From Isoperla grammatica (Eukaryota; Arthropoda; Insecta; Plecoptera; Perlodidae): 64,000 nt of DNA. Positions 1 to 11,539 of this stretch are shown piece after piece. Made by a program: the position numbers and the translations under genes. The notes under the pieces were generated by a model. The model ran no database searches and was not told the origin of the DNA. It was given only the letters and a program-made list of their open reading frames with translations. Position 1 is the first letter of the stretch. Each line of letters opens with the position of its first letter. The stretch lies in contig OX246744.1 of NCBI GenBank assembly GCA_945910005.1, forward strand, positions 6,964,619 to 7,028,618. The letters run 5' to 3'.

Positions 1-257
1 AAAATAAAAAACACTTGAGGGAAGGTTTTGCGATTTTTTTTTTTTAACAAAGTGTTGTTGTTTGAGTGGTCAAGTAAAATATGAGGACAGTTGAACAATT
101 TACAGAAGAACGGGTCCCCTACAACACGATTATCAAAGAAAAAGTAAAAAACACTTGTCGGAAGGTTTTGCGATTTATTTTTTGTACAAAGTGTTGTTGT
201 GTGTGTGGTGGGTCAAGTAAAATATGAGGACAGTTGAAAAATTAGAAGAACAATGGG
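1..257. repeat. Tandem direct repeat, about 140-bp unit, two copies
   Basis: The stretch from about position 6 recurs from about 146. Shared blocks include ACACTTG..GGAAGGTTTTGCG, AAAGTGTTGTTG and GGTCAAGTAAAATATGAGG, offset by 140-142 bp. A poly-G tract follows the second copy at 257-276. The array may continue upstream of the window. No coding potential is seen. Confidence 0.8.
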
Positions 258-569
258 AGGGGGGAGGGGGGGGGGGAATAATTGAATTGGCATGTTTTTA
301 ATCCGCGAGAATTGTTTTGAAACAGTTCTACATCCATTCGTTTGACATTTTTACGACATACTTTGCTCTTGTTCATATCTAGTTCAGCCTATCCATATAT
401 CCTACATTATTTTTTATAATTTAGTTTACTTTTCTATGTCAATCTCATTCTTTTGTGGAATTACCCGTGAGTAAAAAACTGCGCTGTCGGGTTAAAATGA
501 TGACATCCATTCATATTAAGACTTACTTGTTTGAGATGTAAGGGTTAACAAAATCAAATCAAGCCAAAA

Positions 570-953
570 GTATTATCAAAGATTACTGAGTGGAGAAGAT
601 ATTTCATCCATATGGGAATTCGTCTGCGCGTGTCTGAGCGAAATTTTCTAAGTCCGACGTGTAGTTCGAATTCTCACCGCAAGAGTCGCTCTTCCAAAGT
701 TTAAAACTCAATGTCCACTAAATCCCCTGGCACGTACTAGCGATCTAGTAGACCTTGGATAACGGTAACAAAGTCAAACGCAAGGTCTACTAGATCGCTA
801 GTAGTCGCCAGGGGATTTAGTGGACCTTGGTCGAACGTGCAGGGCTAGCGCTCCTTGCGGTCAGAATTCGAACTAGTGGTGAGACTTAGAAAATTTCAAA
901 AAAACTCGCGCAGCGATGAAACATCTTCTCCACTCAGTAATCTTTGGTATTAT
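570..953. mobile_element. Foldback element with a MITE at its centre
   Basis: The left arm (about 570-690) and right arm (about 830-953) are imperfect inverted repeats. Both read AAAGATTACTGAGTGGAGAA at the outer end and AGTTCGAATTCT further in. The centre (about 708-828) is a separate palindrome of the family with ends like TCCACTAAATCCCCTGG. The layout suggests one palindromic element inserted in, or captured by, another. No ORF of note lies inside. Confidence 0.75.
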
Positions 954-961
954 GGCGCTTA

Positions 962-1134
962 CACACTTTCCTAACATTTCAGATTTAAGGAAACCATAGC
1001 AACGTTAGCTCTGATACCTAAAATTCTTAGCCCAGCCAATGAGAGGCGACGTTTTATAAATCCGGCCAATGGTAGCGATCCTAAGTAACAGTCAAAAAAA
1101 TATAGTCTGAATTCCTAAATCTTAGGAAAGTGTG
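962..1134 (+). mobile_element. TA-flanked MITE, TIR CACACTTTCCTAA
   Basis: The 173-bp element starts CACACTTTCCTAA and ends in its inverted copy. It is flanked by TA at 960-961 and 1135-1136. A second copy in the opposite orientation lies at 55667-55826; the inner segment with CCAATGAGAGGCGACG is shared. TA duplications are usual for Tc1/mariner-type elements, but no transposase is present to prove the class. Confidence 0.8.
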
Positions 1135-1315
1135 TAGACCAACCTTAATCACAGTGTCCACGTATGGTGATATACCTGAAGTTTGAAAGGTTTTCTAGAG
1201 ACTAATTTACGCTCAATTTGTGTGTTTTCTTAATATGTTTACCATTTGTACTAGTCATTGGACTCACAGCACATGTACAGGTTAAATGATAAGAACATAA
1301 AATTATTTGTTACAG

Positions 1316-4300
1316 ATTTGCGCAGTCCTGTTCGCGACAGTCTACGCCGGCAATCTGCCAAGACAAACAATCGATCAAGAAGGCGCTGGAAATGGCTACA
1401 ATTCCAATTATGGAGGCGGTGCTGGAGGTGTCACAAGCAGTGGACGTTACGAGAGCACGGAAGGCGGTGAGTTTGGAGGTCAGTTTCGAGAAGGCCGTGA
1501 AAACAATGTCAAAGTGAGTAAACATCCACAAGAAGCAATCTCGTTTCAAAGCTACAACCAGGAAAGCTACGGTATCAATCACAACCAGCCGAAAAAAGTT
1601 GTGGAGTCTGGAGATAGTCAGAAAAAGAAGAACTGGTTAAGTACGACATTGGAAGTTGGCGAGGGGAAGTTTGGGGGTTTTAAGAATAATAAAGATCACT
1701 ATAATAGCTGGGGAAACACAGCAAGTGAAGCACAAGATCAAAAGGTTCAACAACATTGGCATAAAGGTGTGTATGAAGTGACTGAAAGACCTGAGCAAGA
1801 AGAAGTTGGTCAGAAATACGTCTCCAGAGTGAAAGAAGAATTGGGTAAGGGACAAAAGAAGGAAAATAAAGGAAGTTTTGGTCAAGCTTTCTCGTTATTT
1901 ACCTCAAATTATGGGGGAAACGAACAAGGAATTGCTTCAAATGGACAAAACGAAGCTTCGAAAGGCACAAATACGCTCAAAACTTCAAACAATGGATGGA
2001 GTCAACCAGAATTTGGTACTTCAAGGCCTGAAAGTTTATTAAAAACGCAGGAGAGAGGCCCGCAGAGTTTTGGAGCATCTACACCCGTTTGGAAAAATCC
2101 AACAAGTGGTTTAGAAGGAAAGAAGAAGTGGGCTCAACAAGAAGGGGTAAATTCTCAAGGTCAAAATACTGATTCAGGAGCGTTTGGAAGTAGCTCAAGA
2201 CCGTCATATGTCAGCGGAGGTTCAAGTCACGCATGGAGAAACGAAGAGGAGGTGCAAAATGGACAAAAAGGGAGTTTGGAAGGACAACAGAACGTAAGGA
2301 ATAACAAAGAAAGCAAAATTTTGGTTTCCAAATGGGGAAATCAAAACTGGAATAATCAAGAAAACACCTTCGATCAGCAGGAGCCCCGTCCTACTGTGGT
2401 AAAAGACCAAACTAAAACGTGGAACAGTCAAAAGGGAGTTTCGGGACCAATTGGAGGCAGTGGACTTCAAGCAAATGGTTGGAAAAATCAGGGAAACTCG
2501 CAGGGTTCTAAAGATAGTCTAGGAACCGGTTTAAGGTCGTCACAGTACAATATTGGTTCTGGATTGACGCAAGGCGTCGATGATAGTAAGAAATATCACG
2601 GAGATAGATTTGTATATCAAAATCAAAATTCTGAAGTACACGGTAATCAAAACAAGGTATATAAATCCCAAGGAGTGAAAATAGAAGCATCAGATGATAG
2701 TTCAACTAAATTTGGTAGCAATCAAGGGACAAATGAATGGAAGGCCATGATGACTGGCATACCAGTACGTGAAGAAGTTAAATCCCATAATGTTTGGAAT
2801 ACACATAAAGATTTGGAAACTCAAGAAACTAAATATCAAGTGCAAAAAGGAAATTCTGGATCAACAGTAGGTTTGAATACAGGATGGAGAAATCAAGAGA
2901 ATGGTTACACATACAATAGTGGAACATCTGGCGTTGGGAACGCTTACGTTATGTCCAAAGGGAAACAGAATATCTTATCCAATCCTGGAGGATACACAAA
3001 CGTTCGGGGAAACCCATCAAGTGGTTCAGGAGATGAAACTGATAATACAAAAGTCACTGCAACTCCACATAAAGTATGGACGAATCATGGTGGACATTTC
3101 CAACAGTTAAGAGGGGGTTCTGAACAGCAAAGCAGCTCAAATAATAAAGGACAAGTATTGACAGAGCAAACTGGTAATGTAAAAGCTTTTGGAGGACCTA
3201 TGAATAGCTGGAACAATGGAGCAAGTAGTTCGGATGCCACGAAAGGAAGAAACGAATTTGCCGAAGAGCCTGCAGAATCGAGTTACAGTTGGGTAAACGA
3301 AGCAATTGGTAAATTTACCCGCGGTAACGTGAATAGTGGAAATGTTAACGGAGGGAGCAGTTCACTGGGTGTTCAAGACTCTAAAAAAGGATGGCATAAT
3401 CCAGCTGGTGCTTTGAAAGCTACAAAAGGAAAGACTCAAGAATTTGTAGACCATGGAGTAACTTATCAGGAAGGGACACATTTAAATGGCGGTTTAAAAC
3501 GTCCGCAAACACCTGTTACAAATCAAGGCAGTTGGTTTAAAGGTGATGTGGGGTCTGTGAAAGCTATACAAACCCCGATCAAAAGTAATGTCAATCAAGG
3601 TATTAGTTCTCAAGGACCAATAGGGAATGTACAGGGGCATGGAGGCTCGGCTCCAGATTGGAAACACCAAAATGGACCAAAACCCGAGTCATATCATAAA
3701 GGTAGTTGGTTTGACGGGGCAACTGGTTACGCAAAAGTCAATGAACACGAAAACGGAGGCAGTGGTCTCGGAGAACAAAATGGAGGATCTACGTGGCAAT
3801 TAGGAAGTTTTGGTGGTCCAGTAAAGGGGATGGAGAATCAAGGCACAGGATCTGAAGTAAAACCGGTATACGTGAAAGTCAAGCAACATCCAGATAAAAT
3901 CTATGCCAACGCAGGAAGTAAACAAAATGGAGGATTCGGTGGCGCCTTATCACAATGGGGAACTTCAACAGGTGGCATGACTAGTCCAGTGATGGGGACG
4001 AAGCATCAAGACACACGTTTTGAAGGAGAAACGGAGAGTTTAAGGGGATCAGAAAGTGTGAGTCAAGGATATAGAAATAATATAGGTACTAGTAACAACG
4101 GGCAAAGAGGATCAACAACAGGTAGTTCACAATCTACACAGGGAAACCCGGGTGTGCAACCAAGTTTAAGCGGATGGGAGAATTTAGAGTTCTTTGCTAA
4201 TAGCGGTCCGAAGGGAGTTAATGCGGTTAAATCAGGAGGTTATTCGGTGAACACAAACAGTGCGGTAAACAACGGGGGCCATTCTAAGGGAGCAAAACAA

Positions 4301-5050
4301 GGGAGTGGAAGCTCAGGGAGTAACAATGGTGAGACTTACAGTATGGGGACCTATGGGTGGATTTCCAAGGGTCCATTCATTGACTTACCAGGAGATGAGG
4401 CGACCGTGTATGGTGGACCATCAGCAGTATTTTCTGATTTTAATTTAAATTCAGGAAACTACGGGATGAATCCTAATGGTGCGTTTAATAACCAAGGAAG
4501 TGAATCTGTACACCATCCTCAGTACAGTTACAGTATGGGGAACTACAGAGGGAATTCTAATTCTAATGCAGCATCACACACCCAAAGGGGTGAACATGTT
4601 ATGAACGGTGGAAAATCAAATGCACAGCCTCAGTATTCTTACAGTTTGGGAAATAACAGAGGAAATTCTAATTCAGGATCAAATAGACCGATGAGGGAAT
4701 CTGGTTTCAATGGTGAACGTAAGCCAGTACACACGTATAGCTTCGTAAACTACGGAGACAGTTCTAACGGAGCGTCAAATATGCCAATGGGTGATTCTGG
4801 TGTAAAAGTCAATCACGAGCGGAAGCCTGTAAACACTTACAGTTATGTAAATTACGGAGAAAATTATAATTCAGCATCAAATATACCAAGAAGTGATTCC
4901 GGTGTGAACGATGTCAAATCTGGACGCAAACCCGTGAACACTTACAGTTATGTGAATTACGGTGACTATTCTAACGGGGGGTTAAACACACCAAGGAGTT
5001 ACTCTGGTGTGAATGGCGGGAAATTCGAAAACTATGGTAATTTTCATTGA
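1316..5050 (+). CDS. Secreted cysteine-free Gly/Asn/Ser/Trp-rich protein, long terminal exon (5' exon missing)
   Basis: An open frame of 1,244 codons ends at TGA 5048-5050. There is no in-frame ATG near its start and an in-frame TAA lies at 1298-1300, while TTTGTTACAG ends at 1315. I therefore read this as an exon starting at a phase-0 splice acceptor, with the initiator ATG in an upstream exon not identified here. The first residues (ICAVLFATVYAG) look like the end of a signal peptide, so the product is probably secreted. The mature part is hydrophilic and low in complexity (Gly, Asn, Ser, Gln, Lys) and has no cysteine. About 25 tryptophans recur through it, often as W-x-N or GW-x-N. At the C-terminus five 32-37-residue units carry a P-x-x-x-YS-x-x-N-[YN] core (starts near 4517, 4628, 4724, 4826 and 4931). 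No catalytic domain is recognisable. A structural, silk-like, matrix, cuticle or salivary-gel role is possible but unproven. Confidence 0.8.
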   Translation: MCAVLFATVYAGNLPRQTIDQEGAGNGYNSNYGGGAGGVTSSGRYESTEGGEFGGQFREGRENNVKVSKHPQEAISFQSYNQESYGINHNQPKKVVESGDSQKKKNWLSTTLEVGEGKFGGFKNNKDHYNSWGNTASEAQDQKVQQHWHKGVYEVTERPEQEEVGQKYVSRVKEELGKGQKKENKGSFGQAFSLFTSNYGGNEQGIASNGQNEASKGTNTLKTSNNGWSQPEFGTSRPESLLKTQERGPQSFGASTPVWKNPTSGLEGKKKWAQQEGVNSQGQNTDSGAFGSSSRPSYVSGGSSHAWRNEEEVQNGQKGSLEGQQNVRNNKESKILVSKWGNQNWNNQENTFDQQEPRPTVVKDQTKTWNSQKGVSGPIGGSGLQANGWKNQGNSQGSKDSLGTGLRSSQYNIGSGLTQGVDDSKKYHGDRFVYQNQNSEVHGNQNKVYKSQGVKIEASDDSSTKFGSNQGTNEWKAMMTGIPVREEVKSHNVWNTHKDLETQETKYQVQKGNSGSTVGLNTGWRNQENGYTYNSGTSGVGNAYVMSKGKQNILSNPGGYTNVRGNPSSGSGDETDNTKVTATPHKVWTNHGGHFQQLRGGSEQQSSSNNKGQVLTEQTGNVKAFGGPMNSWNNGASSSDATKGRNEFAEEPAESSYSWVNEAIGKFTRGNVNSGNVNGGSSSLGVQDSKKGWHNPAGALKATKGKTQEFVDHGVTYQEGTHLNGGLKRPQTPVTNQGSWFKGDVGSVKAIQTPIKSNVNQGISSQGPIGNVQGHGGSAPDWKHQNGPKPESYHKGSWFDGATGYAKVNEHENGGSGLGEQNGGSTWQLGSFGGPVKGMENQGTGSEVKPVYVKVKQHPDKIYANAGSKQNGGFGGALSQWGTSTGGMTSPVMGTKHQDTRFEGETESLRGSESVSQGYRNNIGTSNNGQRGSTTGSSQSTQGNPGVQPSLSGWENLEFFANSGPKGVNAVKSGGYSVNTNSAVNNGGHSKGAKQGSGSSGSNNGETYSMGTYGWISKGPFIDLPGDEATVYGGPSAVFSDFNLNSGNYGMNPNGAFNNQGSESVHHPQYSYSMGNYRGNSNSNAASHTQRGEHVMNGGKSNAQPQYSYSLGNNRGNSNSGSNRPMRESGFNGERKPVHTYSFVNYGDSSNGASNMPMGDSGVKVNHERKPVNTYSYVNYGENYNSASNIPRSDSGVNDVKSGRKPVNTYSYVNYGDYSNGGLNTPRSYSGVNGGKFENYGNFH
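4517..5000 (+). repeat. C-terminal in-frame tandem repeat (5 units)
   Basis: Inside the preceding gene, units begin near 4517, 4628, 4724, 4826 and 4931, spaced 111, 96, 102 and 105 bp apart. All spacings are multiples of three. The last two units share the peptide RKPVNTYSYVNYG; the first two have the variant PQYSYSxGN. The units are diverged but the frame is kept, as expected for a repeat under selection in a structural protein. Confidence 0.85.
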
Positions 5051-6620
5051 CGATTTGTTAAATAATGGGGCTAATTAGAAGCACAAGAGATACAATAGGG
5101 TGTATTCATGTATTGCGCATGGTGGCCACATTGGAGGCAACAATGGCATATGATTGGTAGTTCATTGTTACTATGTTTCAGCTGGCGTGTGATACAAATT
5201 CAACTGTTCTCTAACTTTGGTTTGCTATTATTACTTAAAATCAACATAAACAAACGCTTTTGTCTCGATAACTCTTTTAATCGTTTACAAAAGCATACAA
5301 TTATCATTTTTGTACACTTTATCGGGGGATATACGTGTTCAAACTTGTCATATTTCCCCGTAAACAATATTATTCGTTTTCTATTGACAGCTATATGAAA
5401 CTTGAAATAGTACTATAGGTGGCCTCCAATATGGCCGATGTGACGTCACGTGAATACTCACTATAAGGTTCAGAGGGAAACAATGAGATAATATTTAGGA
5501 TGTTTTTATACGACTGAATGGCAAACTATAAGGCATTACTATATGTATACTTGCGCCCACAATCATGTCGCCATAGCAACGGAGGAAAACACTTGTTCAT
5601 ATCTATCCAACCGCAATGACGTCACTATAATGTCTATCTAGTCGCAAAGTACGATCATGGATGTACTAGTGATGATTTTACGAAATTTCTATTTAAATCT
5701 TGTCGAAACAATGTATATCATTTTGTGTATTATTCATTTGAATGTATCGTGTTTAATTAAATAATTTTAAAAGTAGAAACGTCAGCAAGAACCGGACAAA
5801 ATCGACATGTTTTGTTGAATTAAAAAGGCATTGTTTATTGACAAAAAGTTATTATGGTAAGATTATGCTTTGCACCTATAATTAACAAGGAGAAAATAAG
5901 GCATAATTTGTAAGTTAAATAAACTAGCACAGTGTGTATGGCACATGTGTACACAATTTTGCAGAGGTGTACAGATTAAAAACTGAAGGTCTCCACAGTC
6001 GCACTTATCTTAAAATGATAAAAACAACAGTTAAATAATCAATTTTCATAATCAATTAATAATCAATATTCATACTATTAGATTCGATTAAAAGTGACAG
6101 TAAGTAAATGGTTATCTATTTTACTAGCCAATATATAAGAAGTGTTGATTATCTACGATCTTAGGACGTTCATAAGTCCTTTCTTGTCACTCATGCGAAT
6201 TTGTATGTAAATCAAATATGGCTGATCTTCATAAATAGCCTCCCGCCCATAGCCAACACTTGCATATCTCCACTTTAAGACATTTAATATATGAATTAGT
6301 ACCGTGACCATTCTCGTTTTATCTGCATTTCAAGGGAAAGTACTTTAACATCTAGTTTTGATTGAGGATTGTGAAACTTGGCATTTACTTCGTTAAAAGA
6401 CAGATTGACCTCAAACCTAGATTACAAATATTTCGATTCGTTAACTTTCTTTAAAAAGTAAACAATTTATTAATTGAATACGAATTATAAATTATAAAGA
6501 CACGTTCATTAACAACTATGTAAAGTGATTCATAATAACGTCACGCATCTTGGAGTAGTGGTGTGGAGATACTAGTCATAGTTTGGAGAAACAAATTCAT
6601 GATTGTAGGCGAATAAGTGT
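5051..6620. other. Gene-free stretch downstream of the long exon
   Basis: No convincing gene is seen. An AATAAA at 5918-5923 could be a distant poly(A) signal for the upstream gene, but this is weak. A short dispersed motif lies at about 5419-5460 (ATGTGACGTCACGTGAATAC) and recurs at about 49390-49425, with a diverged version near 23025. Confidence 0.5.
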
Positions 6621-6625
6621 AAGGT

Positions 6626-6800
6626 ACAGTGGCCCTACATATGGCATGTGGTTCCACAACAACCTTGTGGATGCTGGCGTCATAGATGAGTGAGTAGGAG
6701 CCAATCAGTGGGTAGCTTTTTTAAATACTGACATTTGGTTGGCCAATGCCTCCCTCGCGTCTATGACGTCAGATCCACAAGGTTTCTGTGGAAGGACTGT
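6626..6800. mobile_element. Imperfect palindrome, MITE-like
   Basis: The outer arms contain CCTTGTGGAT..CTGRCGTCATAGA on the left (about 6662-6688) and its reverse complement on the right (about 6757-6783), separated by about 70 bp. A GCCAATC-type stretch lies in the middle. No second copy was found in the window, so the element identity is inferred from structure only. Confidence 0.5.
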
Positions 6801-9800
6801 ATCAACACTGGTTATTTGCAATGAGAAATTATTGACGACTCTATAGGGAACACGCGTATGAAAATTTTAATCGATTTTTAAATACCTTGTCTCTCATTTA
6901 ATAATTTTGTGTCTTTGAATTTTGAAAAACGGATCAGTCTATGCCTCAAAATAATTGGTTTAGTAACGATAATAAAAGGGCGCGAAAAACGAGCCGCCGC
7001 CATGTAGAGTGGATTTGACGTCATGGTTTTGTTCAGCGTACGCTCACCGCCTCAGCGATTGGTCTGTTACGCCACGTCTACAGAATCATTGCGTCACAGC
7101 CACCTGTACGCGTTTCAGATCCCGGAGTTTAAACTTCAATAAATGCGACCACATTAAACCTATTTAAAAATTTATTTTTTACTTGGGACTTGCATTAATA
7201 TACTTTTTGTATCTGATACTATTAAACTAAGTGTTTGGTTTAACAAAAAAATCGTACGCGTGTTGCCTATTGATTCTATAGTCGCGTCGCGTTAACTTGC
7301 AAGGTGTTATCGTCACGGATTATGTAATAGGGAAGTGACGCGTGTGACAACTTCCAACCTAAATCTGGTTGCATACCGTTCTCCTGCCTCGGGTATTGTA
7401 GTGATAATATCGCCCGCATGTTGTCAGACGTGGTGGGATCGCATTCCATTCACGGTTGGTGCAGTCAATACAGTGGACAACAACAATGCAGGTATCGGGC
7501 AATCTCGAGTTTAATATCGTTGAAATAGACCGTGTGGAGCGACCGTCTTTTCTCAGAATTTTAGGTGACGCCTCCCTTCTTACGGCGTGACCAGTATATT
7601 AGTGAAATAAAATATATTCCGATTAGCTCAAATTGACAATACCGATGTTTTCTTCATTTACACACGAAGTACATTTCTTCATCGTTTAATTCCATTTTGA
7701 AAATTTTGCGAATAAGTTCAGAAAAGGTGGCTAGTTAAGGTTCTTATACAGGTTCGTTGTTAAAATTTGTCATCTTTCTTGTCAATTTATTCTATAGAAA
7801 CCTTGGCTTGCAAAATAGCCGGTGTCGACCAGTGGGGCCACTTTTGAGAAGGTCTTTAAAACTCTATTCACTGTTTGAGAAAAACAAACTTTTGATTTAG
7901 AGTGGCGGAGTGTTTTAATACAAAATGTAAAGAGGATTGTGACGGCAAATTTATAGAAATGTAGAGAAAAGTTAATTGTTTATTTTTGTATAAATATAAA
8001 TCATATAAAGAACACCCTTGTTAATCCAAGTTATATTATTTCAGAGTTGTGAATCAGTTCCTAACAGAAAGTTTGTGTAAAATGAGGGACTAGGTAAAAT
8101 GATACAATTTAAATGCGATACGTTGTGAATGAAAATGTACTTATGAAATCGTTTAATATATAATATTTAATTGTAAAATGTACGTTATTATTTAAAAATA
8201 ATTTATTTTTATAATATTGTTTGAAATTTAACAGTATTAAACATGTGCAATGATGAAGTGTGTGTTATTTCATTCCATCACAAACTCCTGTACTTTCCTT
8301 TTATGTTATTAAACTATGTGGTTGGAGGAACGCTTTCTAAAAGAGCACCCTGGAAAATGTCCGTATATTAAAACAGATTTGATGACTTTTCAAGAGTTTT
8401 GCACTTTTCTTTAGATGGGTAATAACAATGAAAGATAATGCAAGATAAAACGGTAATAATACTCCGACCAATAACAATAAAAATAAATTTTATTCTTAGA
8501 CGAGAAAATAAAATAAAAACAGAAATACTTCCCAACTTGTTGGCCCTCCCCTGTATTATCCCCCCCCCCCCCCTCAGCTTGATTGTTCTCTTTACCTCGA
8601 CGCTTCAAGATACAACGTTTGTATGAATAAATCATCTTAATATTTAAAGATAAGGAAAGCGTCAAAACATTCTTTAAAAAAATGGCTGCCATTACGAGAA
8701 TTTCCCAAGACTATTCAACATAATGGCAACATTGGACTGGTACAAATTGTCGAGACATAAATTTTACAACAAACAAACTACGTTTGTGTGTATTTAAAGC
8801 TATTTATAGAGGCTTTTCAAAAGTGTTTAACACTGCATACAAGTGCATTGTGATAAATTGATAATAAATGGAATACTAAAATGTTATTTGTATTTTTCTA
8901 CAAACACGTATGGTAGTGATCCAACATGTTCCAAAGAATAACGTACCGGAAAGAGATGCACAACAAGGAAAGAGGTAGTACAAATTCCTTCAAAGGCAAA
9001 GAGCTTTGAAATCAAAGAAACTATAAACAAACAAAATGGATGCATTTCAAGTAGATTGAAATATGCTACATGAATTTCATTTAATTAAAATATACATCGC
9101 GAAAATGTTTCAAACGGTACTTTAGAAAGTACGGAACACACTTTATGTATCTACATTTTTACTCTCCCTTTGATGTTTGTGCAGCTAAAATAAAACTTGA
9201 AAAACTCTGCCAACACGAAACCCTCAACTTTCTCAACATCATTCTTCCCTCGCATGCTTAAGATTTAACATCTTGAACCGTTGAACGACATAGTTACAAC
9301 ATGCAAAACTCCTATTCGCTAAATTTCTCGTGACGAATGACACAAACTTACGTTGTAATTACGTCATAATTACCAACTTAAAAACTAGTCTATCACGAGG
9401 TAAATAATAGTTTTCAGAATATTTTTACGACAGGTTTTATTTCTACTGCCAACATTTAAAAAAATTTCCACTAAATTAATAGATCGCAAAGTAAATTAAT
9501 TACTTAGCTACTGAAGGAAAATTTCCCTCGTCATATTTTCGGGCGAGTTTTCACAGATCGTCGGGTGAAATCCAATTATGTTTGAGCGTGAGTGGTGGCC
9601 GAAACATGGTTGTAACATCTCCGTCTTCTTGACTGACTGACTTCAGCGCTTCGCCTTCGGGCGGATTGAAATGTAATTAACAGAAAAACTCTATCTAAAA
9701 CATAAACAACGGACGGCTCGAGACGAACTGTGTTATTTACGGCATTACGCCGCCATTTTGTAGCTAATAGACGAGGAAAATGGCGTCGTGGTTGAGTTTA

Positions 9801-10110
9801 TATAGAATGGAGAACTACTTTGTTTAATATACATTTAAGGATGGTACACACGTTGTAGACATGTTTAAAATAGTGTTTAAATTAGTAAATATGCAGTGCT
9901 TTATTAATTCATAAATATATTTCCATGAAATATAATTTAATGACTCACCTAGATTCTGACGAAAGCTGTCACACTGACAAAGCTGTTACTAAACACAAAG
10001 TGATTTTATTTAAAAATAAAGATTCTGATCTAAGGCGAAAACTATATTTTTGACATTACCAAATATGTTTAAAAAGTGTATTAATAACATACAACAGGAC
10101 TCATTAACCG
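6801..10110. other. Gene-free stretch with two GC-richer patches
   Basis: No ORF with plausible coding features is seen. Two patches (about 6980-7560 and 9540-9790) are richer in CpG than their surroundings and contain motifs such as GCCGCCATTTTG and TGACGTCA. They could be promoters or first noncoding exons of genes lying elsewhere, but I see no exon to attach. A C-tract of about 15 lies near 8560-8574. Confidence 0.4.
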
Positions 10111-10118
10111 GAAGATGA

Positions 10119-10349
10119 TAATATAAGTAAAAAGTTCGGACAAACATGGTTAAAACATTACACGCACTACTCACCCACTGCGTTATATTTCGGCAACATC
10201 CGTCGCCATCCTCAGACGCGAGGCAACTGGCCTTTGAAAAGTAGCCTCGCGTCTGAGGATGGTGACGGATGTTGCCGAAATATAACACAGTAGGTAAGAA
10301 GTGCGTGAAATGTTTTAACCGTATTTGTCCGAACTTTTAACTTATATTA
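10119..10349. mobile_element. Long near-perfect palindrome (about 230 bp)
   Basis: Arms of about 105 bp face each other around a spacer of roughly 20 bp (ACTGGCCTTTGAAAAGTA). The outer parts read ATATAAGT.AAAAGTTCGGAC and the inner parts CATCCTCAGACGCGAGGC. The arms differ at only a few positions. This is typical of a foldback MITE. No other copy was found in the window. Confidence 0.75.
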
Positions 10350-11530
10350 AGTGTATTAATATTATATAAATAATAGTACTACAGTTAGTAATCAGTAGAG
10401 ACTGCCAAATCCCACTCAAATTCCTATCTTGTGCATTCAAACAAATTTTGTTAACGATTCTTTCCATAATTGGCATAAAATGTATATATTGTATCAACTC
10501 TTTGCCTGTCAGTGTGACGCTCAATAGTTCTATTTATAGACTGAACGTTCCGGAGAGGGGGAGGGGGGGGGGAGAAAGGAGGGGTAAAGCTTGTTATCTG
10601 AACCGTTCAATTGTAAAATTGAACAATCGCTTCATTGAGCACAATTAAATAATAACGTTAATATATAATATAAACTTTGTTCCACGGGCGCCAGTTCAGA
10701 CGAGTCATTACTCACACTCCACTGGCCATTCAATGAACTAAATATTATTATCAAACGTTTTAAAAATACAATTTTAGCCAGCCAATGGTAAATTAATGAA
10801 AATTACGTCGCAATTAAATTTAATGAACATTTTCGGTTGTTTCGCTTGCGTTTAACATTTTCAATCGCGATTTTTAAGTGAATTTTAGAATGTTATACCA
10901 TTATCAACTTGGACATTAAAGGTATTTTTAAATCAAAGTCCCCCAGCCTGTGAGTATAAAATTTTGTATAAATACTAACAATTTAAATTATAATCTGCAA
11001 TAAATGAAAACACAAATTTTATTCTATTATATTACATTTAAAATAATTAAGCAAGCAAAGCGAGCGTCTTCATTCTACTTTTATGGGAATAGTTCTTTGT
11101 TTTGTTTCATTGTTTTTTTTTGTATTTTTTTAATTTGTTCATATATTATTTAAAAAACAATCCGTGTCCCAATTAAATTCAGTTTGAATCACGAATTTCA
11201 GAAAGGGCTTTAGTCCGAGTGTTTGTATGGGTATGGATGGCAGCCCCTTAATCACAGAATGAAAAACAAAATATTGTAAGTAATTGTAAAAGTAATTATT
11301 GTAGTTAAATTAATTGTTTTTGTAATTACTAACAGTTTTTTTTAAGTTTAATTTTAAAACAGCCAAATCAATACATTTTTATCTCATTTTTATTTATAAC
11401 TATTTCTTATCACGGTATACATTGCTCTTTAGTGTATCTTTATCTACCCTTCAGTGATAACTGCATAAAACATTTACAATATGACGTATTTGACCTGTGA
11501 AAGAATCCCGCCTAGTCAGCAAATCCACAA
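10350..11530. other. Gene-free AT-rich stretch
   Basis: No gene is seen. A G-rich tract lies near 10553-10582. A fragment at about 11045-11110 (AAGCGAGCGTCT followed by TTTTATGG) resembles one end of the Helitron-like family at 47298-47807. Confidence 0.45.
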
Positions 11531-11539
11531 CCTGGCTAT

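Noticed and set aside
1273..1315. First exon ATGTACAG with a donor at 1281 joined to 1316
   Set aside because: The intron would be only 35 bp, too short for splicing.
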